A stretch of 64,000 nucleotides of DNA. Source: Berkiella sp963803015 (GTDB taxonomy: Bacteria > Pseudomonadota > Gammaproteobacteria > Berkiellales > Berkiellaceae). The position numbers and the translations under genes are program-made. The stretch is from contig CAWDKV010000004.1 of the NCBI GenBank assembly GCA_963803015.1, positions 496,001 through 560,000 of the forward strand. Reading direction: 5' to 3'. This document shows positions 30,301-42,146 of the stretch, piece by piece. Below the pieces are notes generated by a model, which saw only the letters and a program-made list of their open reading frames with translations, did no database searches and was not told where the DNA came from. Each line of letters starts with the position of its first letter. Positions within the stretch are counted from its first letter, which is position 1.

Positions 30301-30814
30301 CAAAATGCAAACTAAGTTTACCGTCTCGGTGCACCTCATAAAGCGCCTCCGGCTTCTCTTGAGAAGACTGATTAACTAAATATACCAAACAGCTTTGCCC
30401 TTTAACCAACAGCTTCCAGCGCAAACTCTCTTTTGGCGCACTTTGCTGCCAGGGATTAAATTTCAGATGATGAATGAGATATCCTGTCTGATTTTTTTCT
30501 GTTATCTCAATGACAGGCCCTTGTTTCGTTTTCTTAACAACAAACTCAATCTGAGAGTAAGACTTTTCTTCATTTGCTATTACATGATTTTCTAGATCCA
30601 ACATTTCTTTAGCACTCAACCGAGAGAGCCCACCATGCGCTCTTAATAGGCGCACGGCTTCTTGGTTATGGTGAAACAAAGCATAATCAAGAGGGGTTTG
30701 ACCTGCTTGATTGAGAGAGTTGCAGTCTATTTTCTGCTTTAGTAAAGAACGAAGTTGATTTTGATCTCGATTGAGGATCGCGCAAAAAAGAGAGTGGGTG
30801 GCATCGAATTTCAT
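24308..30814 (-). CDS. Giant protein with N-terminal ankyrin repeats and filamentous-haemagglutinin-like beta-helix regions
   Basis: 2168 residues. The start carries two ankyrin-like repeats (about 1-75: HSLFCAILNRDQNQLRSLL; GQTPLDYALFHHNQEAVRLL). Residues about 200-360 and about 790-1950 are rich in short strands typical of haemagglutinin/CdiA-type beta-helices, for example AAGNINLIAKNQVSINGVQV near 1375 and later segments with EREKRGGF and KHTRDKVTIHRPT. A helical region separates them (about 380-680), and the last 180 residues are helical and basic. There is no Sec signal peptide and no two-partner-secretion domain at the N terminus, unlike true filamentous haemagglutinins. AGGAAG precedes the ATG. 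It is the last gene of an operon with the LRR and J-domain genes (28-base gap). Secretion route and role are unknown. Confidence 0.75.
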   Translation of the reverse strand: MKFDATHSLFCAILNRDQNQLRSLLKQKIDCNSLNQAGQTPLDYALFHHNQEAVRLLRAHGGLSRLSAKEMLDLENHVIANEEKSYSQIEFVVKKTKQGPVIEITEKNQTGYLIHHLKFNPWQQSAPKESLRWKLLVKGQSCLVYLVNQSSQEKPEALYEVHRDGKLSLHFAHQPNTAVSVRSDFDFEVKTAVIIQKLKVEASDFKTSSETKLVKGEILDLYLKNAHLASPLSFKSANLKIENIFDQIGEMSVSNLVLKATEIKQTGKMHIADHYAVEATGVFNNNGEWISEQAGKIQAHAVILGSKSILVSQKAEIEIFARSNIENSGGILAKFVSLEAGLQINHTYGALLKGLSCQIHAPQLNISGFVLEGHKNTLSCIDWAFNIVHAGVNLAQLGSYLPLPGAIQLRSYLLVAKSLYCGADLLYKIAQGKSNEISKWELVTFFLDNVVPSLGALSSEQEKAQLFVNVLYHFYHSFISEEKFVQRSLNFVEALTRALPLAAGELPWLKKAAEMIRYTRYALKLADISGEALLAWQSADAKAFDNTMITLQTMAEGVFREILYALSPSQLLESNLLINSRDIVLFILNKGHHSDLLVQSILYGALHVAKNSGLLNEQNGYLELQTGLQFFFKTKAWSNIYQAYQAGTLTRTQVITEAIQSLIIMLSYSAQKYPHAKIAPKEIPMAAKPVADIPEEVKATAEVKVAISRGRMGRADRDFARKHRWQTHQKALKEHYIPVPEYKKEVLTLDVPSIIESNLLHNSEIVPEVNNLRLACDILLELQRAFSGEYGANGHLAAFVGTLHQEGVLESTGNMSIYATGVTNNNVMRAGKNIGLFGAHLANTFFKNLHSGAMTAQEAVYGTCLDLLENQGLIFALNTIKVTAARIVKNYKEGQFIAKEDIDLLAESLAENAGFISGKNVNFSGKNQKALNAGVIKAERQINLMSQKLVALSKEGYFISERVSLNSAKVVKEGSIDARLVQTSGYKTQMPDEITWKRGERDAISGLVLKAKQPLEVTKDAFNQVKLTDLTLDEVQLTGERAFEIDSSFGNTLQIHLPHAKNKIPLAKLPHLSGEATLIVEAPKSILDLENNADNPYPNTLRFIGEQADYSNKQAHFLHPLLLDVDEIVGEGARSALTLQKGGFLQAKAFKNQGKVHADDAINWNVRCFDNEALLTSYKEHFQHSLRLPVLQECLSTKVEANSGEVYALGHNGYLGKINFKGGKFLSGNKGTYVFYEGGRAEAVLTEQGTKTSTVLHDAGQNWYLKPTWVNAEIGSTGRNCFIGSKAMVTAGLDFWGRKGAYLNSEKELFNNTKSKSYAIPQVLSLKKNNRVESVIQPHTLTSAVTQNHISSDEGVITLVARNGDIKLENTILSAAGNINLIAKNQVSINGVQVSHQENIHFRNRGLLNNNSFRSVTNESRVQSSYIFTGGELVVRADEFALGAVQGVLAGADIAARKTTFKGKEQTLDNKTVIKQFKLEVPGINNITDVLHGQNGKAVFKSFINACGWEPHELEDLLHADSVAELPMPLLNISRNAWNLSAFVAHACQEYGESPDAFVGTITDQLGITTSKNGKDRAFNTNFTFNLKKTTKEKYTSQMISTNLYVGGTFRLVGEELQILDGSSVDAAHLRIFLTEGIKATKGRDYTRSKEKSKGGSLGINASDLQDVSVGLTHGSTTHETENVHLAKLHARDSAIIEGGKSLAGDLRITSPNGGKVSAARMDFNTPQDKILSISKSSDVHASANYTAGGHFSSDTTTRQYTSEKAGVVLPNGQIAADNIHLGNGSKIETEKLSRLDGQAGLPSVTGTSAVDIEREKRMGFSSQISRQGSSSVSVEKHTRDKVTIHRPTVLAHNVTAQSLPGINTLAANETEVEREKRGGFALTAFQPDFGKMSKEAKEIKEVAKKSMRWVFDEIKKVPESLLKSIESPSPEMKDTFKLPIMPSNDVRFVPATAHDVPVSKQAVPKGQAPRKQRAIVAAVVPTSLEPVPAASDTLPIVRKDKKKAEKQNWFKMAWRAFKGEQSPEVSTWQAQNKEAVPPSVIGFVDAVEAQRQAMNAPLVWFKKSLKEPVDMRLQKTKSALESPDLSGTERIGLEVEKRVLQKASKDIDKYVPGSFEELTTAIILKTTKGIVKNTSIKWASKSAKDHKGREGRMAREDLAVKAKAASK

Positions 30815-30842
30815 GGTAATACTTCCTTGTAAAAATATATGT

Positions 30843-32804
30843 CTAATTTGCTAATTTTGTGGCTGGCTCTAAAGGTTGACTCTTTTCTTCTGGCATTCTG
30901 ACTAATTCTTCTAGTGAGGTTGTCCATACCTTTGTATTTATTTGAATAACGGCATCTGGGAGCGTCTCGAGATCAATCGCTTCGAATAGTGATTTCCCTT
31001 CCCGCGAAATTTCCTTTTCAAAACCAAACGACTCGCCATTTTCATATCTGACAAATGCAACCCTTTCACCTTTTGAACCTTGAAAAGGAAAAACATATGA
31101 ATTCTCATTTTTTTCTTTAAATTTCGCAATAAATGTTGACAATTCAAACAACATTTTTGTATTGACTTTGGTATTTAAAACTATCACCTGAGTTTTTAAC
31201 AAAAACATCATCAGACCGTTACCAAAGTCATTAAGCAATTTTGAGTGAACTCTTACCAGATCAGTATCCTTTTGAGTGGGATATTGATTCAAAATAGGAG
31301 TAGAAGGCACATCGTCTTGCTGTTGCGATTTTGCGGATTTTCGAAGTTTTCTTTTCAGCGTCTCGACCATCTCACTTTCTGAGTATGTGCTATCATTGGC
31401 TGCGTGCTTTTTCCGGACACTCTTCAAGGCTTTTTGTAAAAAAGCACTTCTCTCTAACACCCGCTTTATAGATTCTGGGATATTCACTCCTTTTAATAAA
31501 GCTTGTAATAAAAAGAGGACTCGCGACTGCGAAGAGGTGGCTTCATATCCCATGGCCATGAAATTTTTATCCATCTCATCCTTATATTCTCTAATGACTA
31601 TTTTTTTGTCATGATCAGTCTTAATATCTCTGAGTGAAATATTTTCCTGCAGACATTTTTTAATCAAAGAATCATTTAAAATAACAAAACCAAGTTGAGG
31701 ATTCTCACGCAGATCAAGACGCTGCAAATTATTTAACCCCAAAAGGAGCTCTCGCAAGGATTGTTCATGCCGATTAGACAACCCAATCTTTCTGAGTACT
31801 AGCTCCTGAAGATCATATAAATGATTAACTTTGAATTGTAAAAACGCATCCAGTTTAGTTTGTCCGACTTCATCAGAAGGTAATTTTTCAGCCAACGGAT
31901 TATTTGATAAATTTAACGACAGCAGACCAACATGATCAGCAATTTCTTCAACCAAACCTAAAGATTCACCTGTGAGTTGATTGCCGCTTAAGTCAAGTAT
32001 TTTTAAGTCTTGAAAGGCTTCTTTTTCTAGCACAATTTTTTGATGTAAATACGTGATGGCATCAATAGAGAGCTTATTATTACGCAATATTAACGATTGT
32101 GTACCAATATGTCCCATACCCGTGCTAATCAGTACTTTTAATTGCTCATCTGTCATCCCAGCGTCACTGATATCAATCTTTTGAAGAAAAAGCGTTTTTT
32201 TCCTCAAAGCAAATATTTCACCCAAACTATTACAATATTCTTCTGTCATTTGCAGAGGCTGAGCATGCTTTGCCGCAAATGAATTTGGCGAAAGGGTCAC
32301 ATTGAATTCAAAGTCGATTGGCTCTAATAAGTTGTCCTTACTTAATAGGGCAATTTTCTTTTTTATCACTTCAGTTGATTTTTCTTTAAGTGCTTTAAGA
32401 TGACTCTCATGCCACTTTTGTGCTATCCAATCCATCCCTTTAGAGGCAAAATAGATGGTAACGACCGAGCCCAAGAATGCGCCTCCCAAAGCAGGAGCAC
32501 TTAAAGTGCCTATTGCAATCTCTGCCGGGAGCATAAGACCTTCACTGTAAACCATCACCGCAGCACTTGTTGCACTGCCTCCTCCTATGCCAAGTACAGC
32601 ACTAAAAGGCCACTTTATTATTTTACTGATTCGCTCCAACCAGCCTGGACCACTTTCATTTAAACTTTGCTCCAGTTGTTTTACCTCTCTTAACATTTTT
32701 TGAATTTCTTGATTTGGTTTTATATTTTGCGCCTTAATCTGTTGATTCCCTTGCGTCAATTTTTGATTATCTTGCATCACTTGTGCAGCATTATCCTTGC
32801 TCAT
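30843..32804 (-). CDS. Leucine-rich-repeat protein with a membrane hairpin
   Basis: 653 residues. About 1-55 form a Gln/Lys-rich coiled coil (QVMQDNQKLTQGNQQIKAQN). About 60-125 hold two hydrophobic segments with Gly/Ala-rich sequence. Residues about 205-390 carry leucine-rich repeats of the ribonuclease-inhibitor type, such as LKILDLSGNQLTGESLGLVE, LLSLNLSNNPLAEKL and LQRLDLRENPQLGF. The rest is helical and not recognised. No signal peptide. AAGGAA precedes the ATG. It sits 11 bases after the J-domain gene and 28 bases before the giant gene, so they are probably co-transcribed. An effector or membrane-anchored adaptor is likely; function unknown. Confidence 0.7.
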   Translation of the reverse strand: MSKDNAAQVMQDNQKLTQGNQQIKAQNIKPNQEIQKMLREVKQLEQSLNESGPGWLERISKIIKWPFSAVLGIGGGSATSAAVMVYSEGLMLPAEIAIGTLSAPALGGAFLGSVVTIYFASKGMDWIAQKWHESHLKALKEKSTEVIKKKIALLSKDNLLEPIDFEFNVTLSPNSFAAKHAQPLQMTEEYCNSLGEIFALRKKTLFLQKIDISDAGMTDEQLKVLISTGMGHIGTQSLILRNNKLSIDAITYLHQKIVLEKEAFQDLKILDLSGNQLTGESLGLVEEIADHVGLLSLNLSNNPLAEKLPSDEVGQTKLDAFLQFKVNHLYDLQELVLRKIGLSNRHEQSLRELLLGLNNLQRLDLRENPQLGFVILNDSLIKKCLQENISLRDIKTDHDKKIVIREYKDEMDKNFMAMGYEATSSQSRVLFLLQALLKGVNIPESIKRVLERSAFLQKALKSVRKKHAANDSTYSESEMVETLKRKLRKSAKSQQQDDVPSTPILNQYPTQKDTDLVRVHSKLLNDFGNGLMMFLLKTQVIVLNTKVNTKMLFELSTFIAKFKEKNENSYVFPFQGSKGERVAFVRYENGESFGFEKEISREGKSLFEAIDLETLPDAVIQINTKVWTTSLEELVRMPEEKSQPLEPATKLAN

Positions 32805-32815
32805 TTTAAATTTCC

Positions 32816-34234
32816 TTATCTCTTATTACTTAAATAACTAGCGCGAGCCTCTTCTTTAGTGAAAAATTCATACGCTAAATTAAGGGTCTTAGCTTGACTA
32901 TCATCGTTATTCAATTGTTTATCTGGGTGTTGTTGTAACATTTTCTTTCTATATGCAGTAACTATCTCCTTTTCGCTTGGATTGTGACTTAATAAACCTA
33001 ATATATCTTGAGGATAAACTCCTATTTGTTGTTTAAAGGCTTCTTGCGCAACCGTTTTCATTTCGAGCTTTTTGAGATCCTCTCTAGAAATATTTTTTTC
33101 CTCCTCTGATAAATTCAAGCCATATCGCGTGAGCACCTCAAACGTTGCTCTACTATTCTTGACTGTGTTGGCGTAAAGCATTGCCCGTAAACCTTGGTTC
33201 TCATAAGCAAAAAATACATCTAATTTATCTTTAGGAATAAGACCTAAAACATAGTCAAGAATAAAGGCTTTTTCATCGTCAGCAAAACAGATCAAAGCTG
33301 TTTTATCGCGACTATTAGTTACATTTAGAAGTTGAACCAGTTGGTGAGAGGGAACATAGCCTAATAATGTTTTTACTTCACTCAAGGGTTTTTTCAGCGC
33401 TGCTTGATAAATAAAGAGCGAGTTCCCTTTTTGATCAAGTTGACTCAAAAATTCAAATCTGTCATTTTCTGGTATCGCATCCATGACGAAGGCAATATCT
33501 TTTTCGTTGCGAAATTTAGCCAACACATGAAACATGTAGGGTTCATTATTTTCATGGATCTTCTTAAGCATCGCGCAACGATCTGCCGGTTCGATTGCTA
33601 AAATCATTTTTTGCATCATGGGGGCTCTTACATCGTTAAAGATGTCGGTTGCGTGATGCAATGGGCTTTGATCTAACCAATCATTGGCGCATAAAAAGCG
33701 ATAGAGGGCTTTTTTAGAAATATATTTTAAAATTTTATCCAACAAAGCTTCATCATCTCTTTTAACAGCACTCATAAGAGAAGTAGTATGAACTTCTTTG
33801 CTAAATGCAATTTCATGCTCAAACCAACTCCCAATTGGTAAAATAACAGCGAGATTTAAAGCCACTCTTGTTGGCAACAGGTTGATAGTGACGTATTTGA
33901 CCCCATCAAAACATTTCCCTAAAACACCTGTTTGAGTCAGGACATGTAAAGCGCCTGCTCCTCCCAGCACATTCAAAGCCATAGAAATAGAAGGAACAGC
34001 GGGAGCAGCTAGGCCTACTGCTTTAGCAATAAATTGATTGAATAACATGATAGTTGATTTTCCCAGTGAAAAATAAAGACAACAGTGCTGAAAAAGCACC
34101 AAAACTGAGAGAACAATCAATAATTTGCAAACGATTAAAAAGATGGATTTCATGCTGACATGAGAGAGGAATAAAAAAAAGTTTTGTGCAATATTTCTGA
34201 AATAAAGCGACGTGTTGCTAACAATAGAGCGCAT
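32816..34234 (-). CDS. Membrane protein with repeat region and C-terminal J-domain
   Basis: A probable co-chaperone that would recruit an Hsp70. The ATG at 34234 is preferred because AAGG lies nine bases ahead; an ATG three codons upstream is directly abutted by the same AAGG. It gives 472 residues. Hydrophobic segments lie at about 25-60 and 70-130. Residues about 145-360 show ankyrin-like or related helical repeats (LMSAVKRDDEALLDKILKYI; SPLHHATDIF). The last 70 residues are a J-domain (DILGLLSHNPSEKEIVTAYR) with the HPD motif in LQQHPDKQL, followed by LNLAYEFFT. J-domains are usually N-terminal in DnaJ; a C-terminal one fused to repeats is effector-like. First gene of the operon. Confidence 0.75.
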   Translation of the reverse strand: MRSIVSNTSLYFRNIAQNFFLFLSHVSMKSIFLIVCKLLIVLSVLVLFQHCCLYFSLGKSTIMLFNQFIAKAVGLAAPAVPSISMALNVLGGAGALHVLTQTGVLGKCFDGVKYVTINLLPTRVALNLAVILPIGSWFEHEIAFSKEVHTTSLMSAVKRDDEALLDKILKYISKKALYRFLCANDWLDQSPLHHATDIFNDVRAPMMQKMILAIEPADRCAMLKKIHENNEPYMFHVLAKFRNEKDIAFVMDAIPENDRFEFLSQLDQKGNSLFIYQAALKKPLSEVKTLLGYVPSHQLVQLLNVTNSRDKTALICFADDEKAFILDYVLGLIPKDKLDVFFAYENQGLRAMLYANTVKNSRATFEVLTRYGLNLSEEEKNISREDLKKLEMKTVAQEAFKQQIGVYPQDILGLLSHNPSEKEIVTAYRKKMLQQHPDKQLNNDDSQAKTLNLAYEFFTKEEARASYLSNKR

Positions 34235-34266
34235 CTCAAACATCCTTGCTGATTATGATTACTTTG

Positions 34267-34306
34267 ATACAAGCCCTAAATGTTCAAACTAGAACAAGGC
34301 TTGTAT
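34267..34306 (-). promoter_or_regulatory. Two-step hairpin in the leader of the J/LRR/ankyrin operon
   Basis: A 9-base perfect stem ATACAAGCC (34267-34275) / GGCTTGTAT (34298-34306) encloses a second 5-base stem TGTTC (34281-34285) / GAACA (34292-34296). It lies about 30 bases ahead of the start codon and just after the predicted start site, so it could be an operator or leader structure. No family recognised. Confidence 0.45.
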
Positions 34307-34324
34307 ACATTCCCTGTGCAGCGC

Positions 34325-34354
34325 AGTATATCTGAGTGAAAATTTTAAAATCAA
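34325..34354 (-). promoter_or_regulatory. Candidate promoter of the J/LRR/ankyrin operon
   Basis: On the minus strand TTGATT (34349-34354) and TATACT (34325-34330) are 18 bases apart, about 90 bases ahead of the J-domain start. The region around is AT-rich. Sequence match only. Confidence 0.45.
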
Positions 34355-34530
34355 TACATTTGTTAGATTATTTTGCATTTATTTCATTTTCTATTTGTTT
34401 TTTCAGCATTTTTATGTGCAGATCCTCTAGAAAAAGCGCTAAGCTTTGCTTTTGCTAGCGCGATCGCGTGTTGGATGACTTGTTAATATATATTTTGTGA
34501 CAAAAAAATAATGGTGTAAAAAAGGAATGT

Positions 34531-34647
34531 TGTAAAAGGGAGAGGCGCGTCTTTCCTATGAAGCGTAAGCGAAGAGGGAGCGCGCAAAAGGAATTTCCTC
34601 AAGATAAAATCTCTGCTGCTATCGCATCGCAGGGTCTCCCTTTTACA
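34531..34647. repeat. 117-base segment bounded by perfect 13-base inverted repeats
   Basis: TGTAAAAGGGAGA (34531-34543) and its exact reverse complement TCTCCCTTTTACA (34635-34647) bracket 91 bases of GC-richer sequence that has no gene. It lies in the gene-free stretch 34244-34703. The shape suits a small non-autonomous mobile element, a structured RNA or a dispersed repeat; no target-site duplication was recognised. The rest of the stretch has short hairpins only (for example GGTCG/CGACC near 34665). Confidence 0.5.
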
Positions 34648-34703
34648 AAAGGAGATGATTGGTCGCTACACGACCGAAGTAGTCCTACATTTTGTTTGAC
34701 ATG

Positions 34704-35138
34704 CTAAAATCGTGGACTGCTTCTCTTATCGTCCTTATCTTCTATTAAAGCTTCACTCACATCTGTTCTAATGCCAGACTCTGAAGCAATCTTAGCCTTA
34801 AATTGGGGAGACGATTTATCACGGTTGCTATAAACGTAGATTTGAGGACGGGATTGTAGTTTGTGTGCAATATCTTCTCTCATCCCTGAATAAATAGATC
34901 TACTATGGTAGTTCGCATCTAAATCCGCGAGTAACGCTGTCAGATCAGAGGATGTTTGGCAGGCCACAGCATTTTTGTATCTCTCAGGCGCATTCATAAA
35001 TGCCACATACAACTCATGCAAGTATGACCCCAAAGTTGATTCACGTTTAGGTGACAACATTTGTTTTATTTCAGAAAAGCGAATCAATAAAACACCAGCT
35101 GGATTTTGCATTAAATCTATTTCAATTCCGCCTAACAT
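34704..35138 (-). CDS. Small protein of unknown function
   Basis: Not recognised. 144 residues, preceded by a good ribosome site (GAGAGGTGAT). It starts MLGGIEIDLMQNPAGVLLIR, has a middle helical part with LHELYVAFMNAPERYKNAV and a charged C-terminal tail (EDKDDKRSSPRF). No signal peptide or membrane helix. It stands alone between the inverted-repeat element and the rRNA terminator on the minus strand. Confidence 0.5.
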   Translation of the reverse strand: MLGGIEIDLMQNPAGVLLIRFSEIKQMLSPKRESTLGSYLHELYVAFMNAPERYKNAVACQTSSDLTALLADLDANYHSRSIYSGMREDIAHKLQSRPQIYVYSNRDKSSPQFKAKIASESGIRTDVSEALIEDKDDKRSSPRF

Positions 35139-35254
35139 TGTGTATCACCTCTCATTTAACTACTTAGTCATCAAAGGCAGTGTATGTAAAAGGAAATGGA
35201 GATTCAAATTAATAGAGTAAAAGTAAAGAGGATAAAAACAAAAATTTTAGGCAA

Positions 35255-35287
35255 TAAAAAACCCCTTAGTGTTACCACTAAGGGGTT
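35255..35287 (-). terminator. Rho-independent terminator of the rRNA operon
   Basis: On the minus strand a perfect 12-base stem (AACCCCTTAGTG / CACTAAGGGGTT) with a GTAA loop is followed by a run of T. It comes 12 bases after the 5S gene. Confidence 0.95.
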
Positions 35288-35299
35288 GAGTAATTAAAA

Positions 35300-35416
35300 G
35301 CCTGGCAGTGTCCTACTTTCACATGAGGAGACCTCACACTATCATCGGCGCTGAGCATTTTCACTTCCGAGTTCGAGATGGGTTCGGGTGGTTCCTACTC
35401 GCTATGGCTACCAGAC
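35300..35416 (-). rRNA. rrf: 5S ribosomal RNA
   Basis: The minus strand reads TCTGGTAGCCATAGCGAGTA at the 5' end and ends GTAGGACACTGCCAGGCTT, with the conserved CCGAACTCGGAAGTGAAA core. About 117 bases; ends are set by pairing of CTGG / CCAG and are good to a few bases. Confidence 0.95.
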
Positions 35417-35529
35417 AAAATCGGCTTCCTGTAAAACCCCTAAGGGCTCTGGAATTTCTTTTGTTTCTTGTTCAATTCAATTTGGTTTCACACACATAAT
35501 AAAAATAAACTTCTTGGGTGTTATATAAA

Positions 35530-38431
<2,902 letters not shown>

Positions 38432-38576
38432 ATATAACCCCAAAAAGTCTATCGCGTTTCCGCGCTTTCTTCTTGACGCTATTGCTTTCAAGAACTCTTT
38501 ATTATTTTGAAATTGCGTGTCTTATTTCCTCGATTGCTCAAGAAAAAGACGCAATGTCTCGCGTGTGTGTTACCAA

Positions 38577-38590
38577 ATTGTTAAAGAACA
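38577..38590 (-). promoter_or_regulatory. boxA antitermination site before 23S
   Basis: The minus strand reads TGTTCTTTAACAAT, matching the boxA consensus of rRNA leaders and spacers. It lies about 145 bases ahead of 23S. Confidence 0.7.
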
Positions 38591-38717
38591 TTCTTAAGTT
38601 TTTAAGCTCAAGCATTAGAGATCTCAAAGAAATCTCTAATGTTTAAACTTATTCAATTTCAAGAAATTTTGCCCCGCTTCGCTAAAAGCTATGCCGGACA
38701 CTTTTGCTGTGCAAAAG

Positions 38718-38793
38718 TGGTGGAGCCAGTCGGGATCGAACCGACGACCTCCTGCGTGCAAGGCAGGCGCTCTCCCAACTAAGCTATGGCCCC
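38718..38793 (-). tRNA. alaT: tRNA-Ala (TGC)
   Basis: Cloverleaf on the minus strand in the 16S-23S spacer: acceptor GGGGCCA / TGGCTCC, anticodon TGC in CCTTGCACG, T-loop GGTTCGATCCC and encoded CCA (38718-38720). Ile then Ala in the spacer is the common proteobacterial arrangement. Confidence 0.98.
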
Positions 38794-38825
38794 GTGATCA
38801 ATCTCTTTATTTTTCTACCCTATAT

Positions 38826-38901
<76 letters not shown>

Positions 38902-38990
38902 AATTTCGTTGCCCTTACCTTGCGGTAAAGAATTTAAAATCCAATTATTTGTGTGGGCGCTTAGTCGTAAACTTAGACTTAAGATATCGA

Positions 38991-40531
<1,541 letters not shown>

Positions 40532-40640
40532 ATTGCTTTTGGTCTTGCGACCTGTATCTTGCTCTTTGGCTTTCGCCAACTTAAATTCAACTCAAGTTTC
40601 GGTTTTGACTAAACGCCCACACAAATAATATGGATTTTAA

Positions 40641-40654
40641 ATTTTTAAAGAACG
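40641..40654 (-). promoter_or_regulatory. boxA-like site in the 16S leader
   Basis: The minus strand reads CGTTCTTTAAAAAT, close to the boxA consensus and similar to the copy before 23S. It lies about 110 bases ahead of 16S. Confidence 0.55.
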
Positions 40655-40677
40655 CTTGCTCAACTGCAAGGCTGACC

Positions 40678-40705
40678 ATTCTATCTTTTCGCACGACAGT
40701 GTCAA
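40678..40705 (-). promoter_or_regulatory. rRNA operon promoter
   Basis: TTGACA (40700-40705) and TAGAAT (40678-40683) stand 16 bases apart on the minus strand, with an A/T-rich stretch directly upstream that fits an UP element. Start is expected near 40671, about 140 bases ahead of 16S. It lies just downstream of tyrS. Confidence 0.75.
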
Positions 40706-40783
40706 CCTTTATTTTTAACTACAAGAAAAAATATTCAAAATTTGTTAGCGTGCTAATTCTAACAAGGGGCCATGAAGCATTAT

Positions 40784-41989
40784 TTATGATTCCTTGTCCC
40801 CAGACTCAACCGTTATTTTGGCAAAGCGACGCTTGCCAACTTGTACAATAGAAACCACCCCGCGGCGAATCTTCTGATCAATACTAGTAACGCGCTCGCC
40901 ATCTAATTTGACTGCCCCTTGATGAATCATCCGCATGGCCTCAGAAGTACTTTTGGTTAAGCCTGCTTCTTTTAAGGCTTGCACTAAATTCTCCGTCGTC
41001 ACTTCTCTTTCTTCAATTTCTTCCGGCATTTTTCCCTGACTAAACTGCTCAATAAATTGCGTTTGCGCTAAGTCTGCAGCCGTTGCATCATGAAAACGGG
41101 TGATGATTTCTTTAGCAAGCAATATTTTTACGTCACGAGGATTGCGCCCTGCTTGCACCTCATCTCTTAAGTTTTGAATCACTTCAAGTGATTCAAAACT
41201 TAACAAATCATAATAACGCCACATCAACTGATCAGAGATAGACATTATTTTGCCAAACATATCATTCGGTGCATCATCAATCCCAATATAATTGTTTAGG
41301 GATTTAGACATTTTCTTCACACCATCTAACCCTTCTAATAAGGGTAAGGTCATCACCACTTGGGGCGGTTGGCCATAAAGCTTTTGTAGTTCTCTTCCCA
41401 TCAGAAGATTAAATTTTTGATCTGTGCCTCCTAGTTCCACATCCGCTTTGAGCACAACAGAATCATAACCTTGTAAAAGGGGATATAAAAATTCATGAAT
41501 TGAAATCGAAATACCTGAACGATAACGCTTGGAGAAATCATCTCTTTCTAGCATTCTCGCAACAGTTTGTTTACCCGCTAATTCAATTAAATCTTTTGCT
41601 GAAAGTGGCCCCAGCCAAGAACCATTAAAAACGACTTTCGTTTTATTCGGATCTAATATTTTAAAAATTTGGGTCTGATAAGTTTTCGCATTTTCAATAA
41701 CTTGTTCTTGGGTCAAAGGCAGACGAGTAACATTTTTTCCAGTGGGATCACCAATTCTTGCGGTAAAATCACCAATTAAGCAAAGTATTTCATGCCCCAG
41801 ATCTTGAAACTGTTTAAGCTTGTTAATTAAAACACTATGACCAACATGGATGTCTGGTGCGGTTGGATCAAACCCAGCTTTAATTCGCAAAGGTCGATTT
41901 AACTTCAATTTTTCTACTAACTCATCCTTGATTAAGATCTCTTCGACCCCATGCTCAAGGATTTTTAGACTAGATTCTATTTCTGTCAT
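40784..41989 (-). CDS. tyrS: Tyrosyl-tRNA synthetase (TyrZ/TyrS type)
   Basis: Charges tRNA-Tyr with tyrosine. Class Ic fold, 401 residues. Seen: HVGH signature in FDPTAPDIHVGHSVLINKL, GDFTARIGDPTGK, the tyrosine-site GGTDQKFNLLMGRELQ, KMSKS in GVKKMSKSLNN, and a C-terminal S4 RNA-binding domain with TSTSEAMRMIHQGAVKLDGE. In Pseudomonas the order tyrS, M23 peptidase, anmK is conserved as here, tyrS being divergent from the others. Confidence 0.95.
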   Translation of the reverse strand: MTEIESSLKILEHGVEEILIKDELVEKLKLNRPLRIKAGFDPTAPDIHVGHSVLINKLKQFQDLGHEILCLIGDFTARIGDPTGKNVTRLPLTQEQVIENAKTYQTQIFKILDPNKTKVVFNGSWLGPLSAKDLIELAGKQTVARMLERDDFSKRYRSGISISIHEFLYPLLQGYDSVVLKADVELGGTDQKFNLLMGRELQKLYGQPPQVVMTLPLLEGLDGVKKMSKSLNNYIGIDDAPNDMFGKIMSISDQLMWRYYDLLSFESLEVIQNLRDEVQAGRNPRDVKILLAKEIITRFHDATAADLAQTQFIEQFSQGKMPEEIEEREVTTENLVQALKEAGLTKSTSEAMRMIHQGAVKLDGERVTSIDQKIRRGVVSIVQVGKRRFAKITVESGDKES

Positions 41990-42077
41990 AGGATTTCTAC
42001 GCTCGATCTAATATAATGCTTTTCGATTTTTATTTGGTTAACAGTGTAACAAAACACAGGGTTACCTTACCTGAACG

Positions 42078-42106
42078 TTGATTTTATGTAAATAGGCAAC
42101 TAATCT
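42078..42106 (+). promoter_or_regulatory. Candidate promoter of the M23 peptidase-anmK operon
   Basis: TTGATT (42078-42083) and TAATCT (42101-42106) are 17 bases apart, about 40 bases ahead of the GTG start. Sequence match only. Confidence 0.4.
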
Positions 42107-42146
42107 AAGGTTCAAACTATCATTAGGAAGATGGCGTTATTTAGAC

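Noticed and set aside
34436..34467. Short hairpin GCGCTA/TAGCGC
   Set aside because: A six-base stem with a long loop, no T-run and no adjacent gene end; too weak to annotate.
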